DNA of 64,000 bases from positions 16,746,948 to 16,810,947 of the forward strand of contig OW203763.1 in NCBI GenBank assembly GCA_934045905.1. Direction: 5' to 3'. The position numbers were made by a program, and so were the translations under genes. Shown here one piece after another: positions 61,754 to 64,000 of this stretch (its first letter is position 1; each line of letters begins with the position of its first letter). The notes beneath the pieces were generated by a model. It searched no databases. It was not told the DNA's origin and worked only from the letters and a program-made list of their open reading frames with translations. Source of the DNA: Leuctra nigra. Its lineage: Eukaryota > Arthropoda > Insecta > Plecoptera > Leuctridae.

Positions 61754-62429
61754 GGGGAATGTACACTGAATTTTGTATCTCAGCTAATATAAGTGGCACA
61801 ACCTTCAGATTTTAGAATCAAATAACAACTTACTCAAAAAAAATAAAAATTCAACCAAAAATTTTTTTGGACAAATTTTATGGATTTTATTTAGTTTTTA
61901 TGCATAAAAACATACATCCACCAAATTTGCTAATCCTTTTTTGAATTTCAAAATACAAAGAACTACAAATTTTTTTAGTTACCAGAGGCACACTGAATAA
62001 AACAACGTGGAGTTTTTCTGATAAATTTACTTATTTTAGGAGTTAAAATTTGTTGAATACGTACATTTCTGATTTTACTACTTTTACCTATTAATTTGAC
62101 ATATTTAGTGCTATTATTTTTTTAAAATTTATTCAAACATTTTTAACTGATAAAATAAGTAAATTTATTTGAAAAACTCCACGTTGTTTTATGCAGTGTG
62201 CCTCTGGTAACTAAAATAAAAAAATAATTTTTTGTATTTTGAAATACCAAAAAAGGAGTAGCAAATTTGGTGAATGTATGATTTTAAGCAAAAAACTAAA
62301 TAAAATCCATAAAATTTGTCAAAAAAAGTTTTTTTTTTTTTTTTGTTTGAGTAAGTTGTTATTTGATTCTAAAGTTTGAAGGTTGTGCCAGTTATATTAG
62401 CTGAGTCCAAAATTCATTGTACATTCCCC
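61754..62429. mobile_element. TTAA-target foldback element (piggyBac-like)
   Basis: 676 bp hairpin with ends GGGGAATGTACA and its complement, between TTAA at 61750-61753 and 62430-62433. Arms match nearly throughout, for example CCACGTTGTTTTAT. No coding sequence. Confidence 0.88.
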
Positions 62430-62433
62430 TTAA

Positions 62434-63625
62434 TAATAAAATATTATACAAACGGCAAAAGTGAAAATTATGAATGTATTTACAGTATTTAGGAAAATAT
62501 TCATAATTGAATAAAAAATTAAGAAATGTAACATTTATTTTCCGTTATAAATACTTCGAAATTTTCATAAATATTTAGAAATTTATTGGAAGCATACCAA
62601 ACCAACACCTCAATGTAATTTGGGGAAAAAGGATGTTCGATCACACTGGACAACAAAATAAACAGTGAATAATTGTCTTTGATAATGTATGGCGATTTAA
62701 TCAAATCGAATGCCGAGATAAAAAATAATCATCACCACTCTTACAAAATATTTTTACATCGGACTATGCTAGAAAATTATGTCAATAATATAGGTAATTA
62801 TGACAAATAAAATATTAATGGGTAGTAATAATGTGTTCCACTCGACACATCAAAGACAATCGCAATGAATGAAATATAATTATGCAATGTTCACAATACC
62901 ATCAATTTTAAAACATCACTTTCGAACTAAGAAGTAAAACAATCATGTTGGTAAAAGTTAGTTTGACTTGACACCCTGTAGAAAATAATGCTATATCTAT
63001 TATCTACACTATAACTTCTGGTATAACTCTAAGGTATAACCTTAGAAAGGAGTTACCTACCAGAAAAAGTTATACGTACAAAGGGATTGATATATCATCA
63101 GGATACCTATCCAATCGCTCAGTCGACACTCGACAGAAAATTACACCACAATCACAATATTTAGGTAAGAAATATTGGTAACAATTATTATGTTCGATTA
63201 GTCACCTTGTAAAAAATCACACCAAATTCACAGTACCTATATAATATAGGTAATTGGAAACAAATAGTATTGGTAGTAATAATTTGTTCCATAAGTCACC
63301 TTCTAGAAAATCACTCTCAAAACAACTTATAATAATTTAACATTCATAAAGAATGTAAACAAGAAAACCTATGCAAACATGAATCTAGATAAATGATGAG
63401 GATATGAACAATGCAGAAGACACCATAGAAAATTACATTTCATAAAAATAAGTAGGTATCACAAACTAGTACATCATGTCTGTAGCAGGGAGAGATGTAT
63501 AGTGATGCATGAAAAACCAATTACCTAGCATGATGGTTCACATGATGAATCATAATGATGATGTCACAAACTAAAATACTCAGTCGTCCTTGTCGTAACT
63601 AATAGGTAGGTAACAACAAACATGG
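62434..63625. other. 3' flank of the right-end gene, nothing else recognised
   Basis: AT-rich. Presumably includes the 3' UTR of the gene ending at 63626. No repeats with clear ends. Confidence 0.45.
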
Positions 63626-63961
63626 CTAATACTCATATCTGGTAATCGTCGCATTACCACCTGGTACGCTAACATCATCATAAGAGATTGAAATTCGATT
63701 TGCACTCTTTGAACCGAATGCCTTCTTCCTACGAGACACCTTTGCCTTTTCTTTAATGTCCGTTGACTGCATGTGCAATCTCACGCGAATGAACTGCTTG
63801 ATGACAAACGTTAGGGCTTTGCAATCTTCTGAACACTTTAGCAAGATAACATGGGGTGAATTTATATCTGTGATTTTACATAGAGTATGGGATAATAGGT
63901 GTTTATGGTTCTTACAAAACTTCAGGTGATGTGCTGTTATTTGTTCAATAAGCTTAACATA
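63626..63961 (-). CDS. Last coding exon of an unrecognised gene
   Basis: Open for 112 codons after an acceptor ATGTTCCAG (63962-63970), ending with TAG at 63626-63628. The sequence has KLIEQITAHHLKFCKNHKHL, ILLKCSEDCKALTFVIKQFI, a basic stretch EKAKVSRRKKAFGSK and the tail VSVPGGNATITRYEY. Low-complexity bias is absent and residue use is protein-like. The family was not recognised. The gene's remaining exons lie beyond the right edge. Confidence 0.6.
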   Translation of the reverse strand, partial: YVKLIEQITAHHLKFCKNHKHLLSHTLCKITDINSPHVILLKCSEDCKALTFVIKQFIRVRLHMQSTDIKEKAKVSRRKKAFGSKSANRISISYDDVSVPGGNATITRYEY

Positions 63962-64000
63962 CTGGAACATATTGTGGGATGGGTAAGTTTGATTTCCTTT

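Overview
This is an AT-rich, intron-containing animal nuclear sequence. It is almost certainly from an insect, and a hemipteran-type genome fits best, but the species cannot be fixed from sequence alone. The evidence is spliced genes with GT-AG and GC-AG introns, dispersed TAGG/CCTA microsatellites, many short inverted-repeat transposons with intact target-site duplications (TSDs), and an assembly gap of 200 Ns at 11875-12074. There is no bacterial operon structure, CRISPR array or rRNA.

Layout. 1-11.9 kb: no convincing gene. It holds diverged direct repeats, an hAT-type element (4145-4935), a minisatellite (5033-5883) and small tandem duplications. 12.1-12.8 kb: the 5' coding part of an FBXO7/nutcracker-like F-box gene on the minus strand, cut by the gap. 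14.9-21.4 kb: a complete FAXDC2-like fatty acid hydroxylase/sterol desaturase gene on the plus strand, with two in-phase alternative last coding exons. 24.8-25.9 kb: a one-exon, heavily sequon-rich type I membrane protein on the minus strand. 26.7-40.4 kb: a RhoGAP gene on the plus strand, rebuilt as eight exons (531 aa from the chosen ATG). 40.4-43.5 kb: duplicated copies of that gene's 3' end. 43.5-57.3 kb: a transposon-dense tract of hAT, TTAA-type, TA-type and foldback elements, two tRNA-like SINE heads and a hammerhead-like motif. 57.6-59.6 kb: two exons of an unrecognised minus-strand gene. 59.8-62.4 kb: two more inverted-repeat elements. 63.6-64.0 kb: the last exon of another minus-strand gene that enters from the right.

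The genes are unrelated single genes and do not form a pathway. Two gene pairs are divergently arranged and probably share promoter regions: membrane protein/RhoGAP around 25.86-26.67 kb, and F-box gene/FAXDC2 around 12.8-14.9 kb. The most notable observations are the duplicated FAXDC2 terminal exon, four hAT-like elements whose ends are saturated with a different 6-7 bp motif each, the 3' end duplication starting inside the last RhoGAP codons, GC-AG introns in two genes, and a 3.05 kb foldback element with long arms and TA target duplication.
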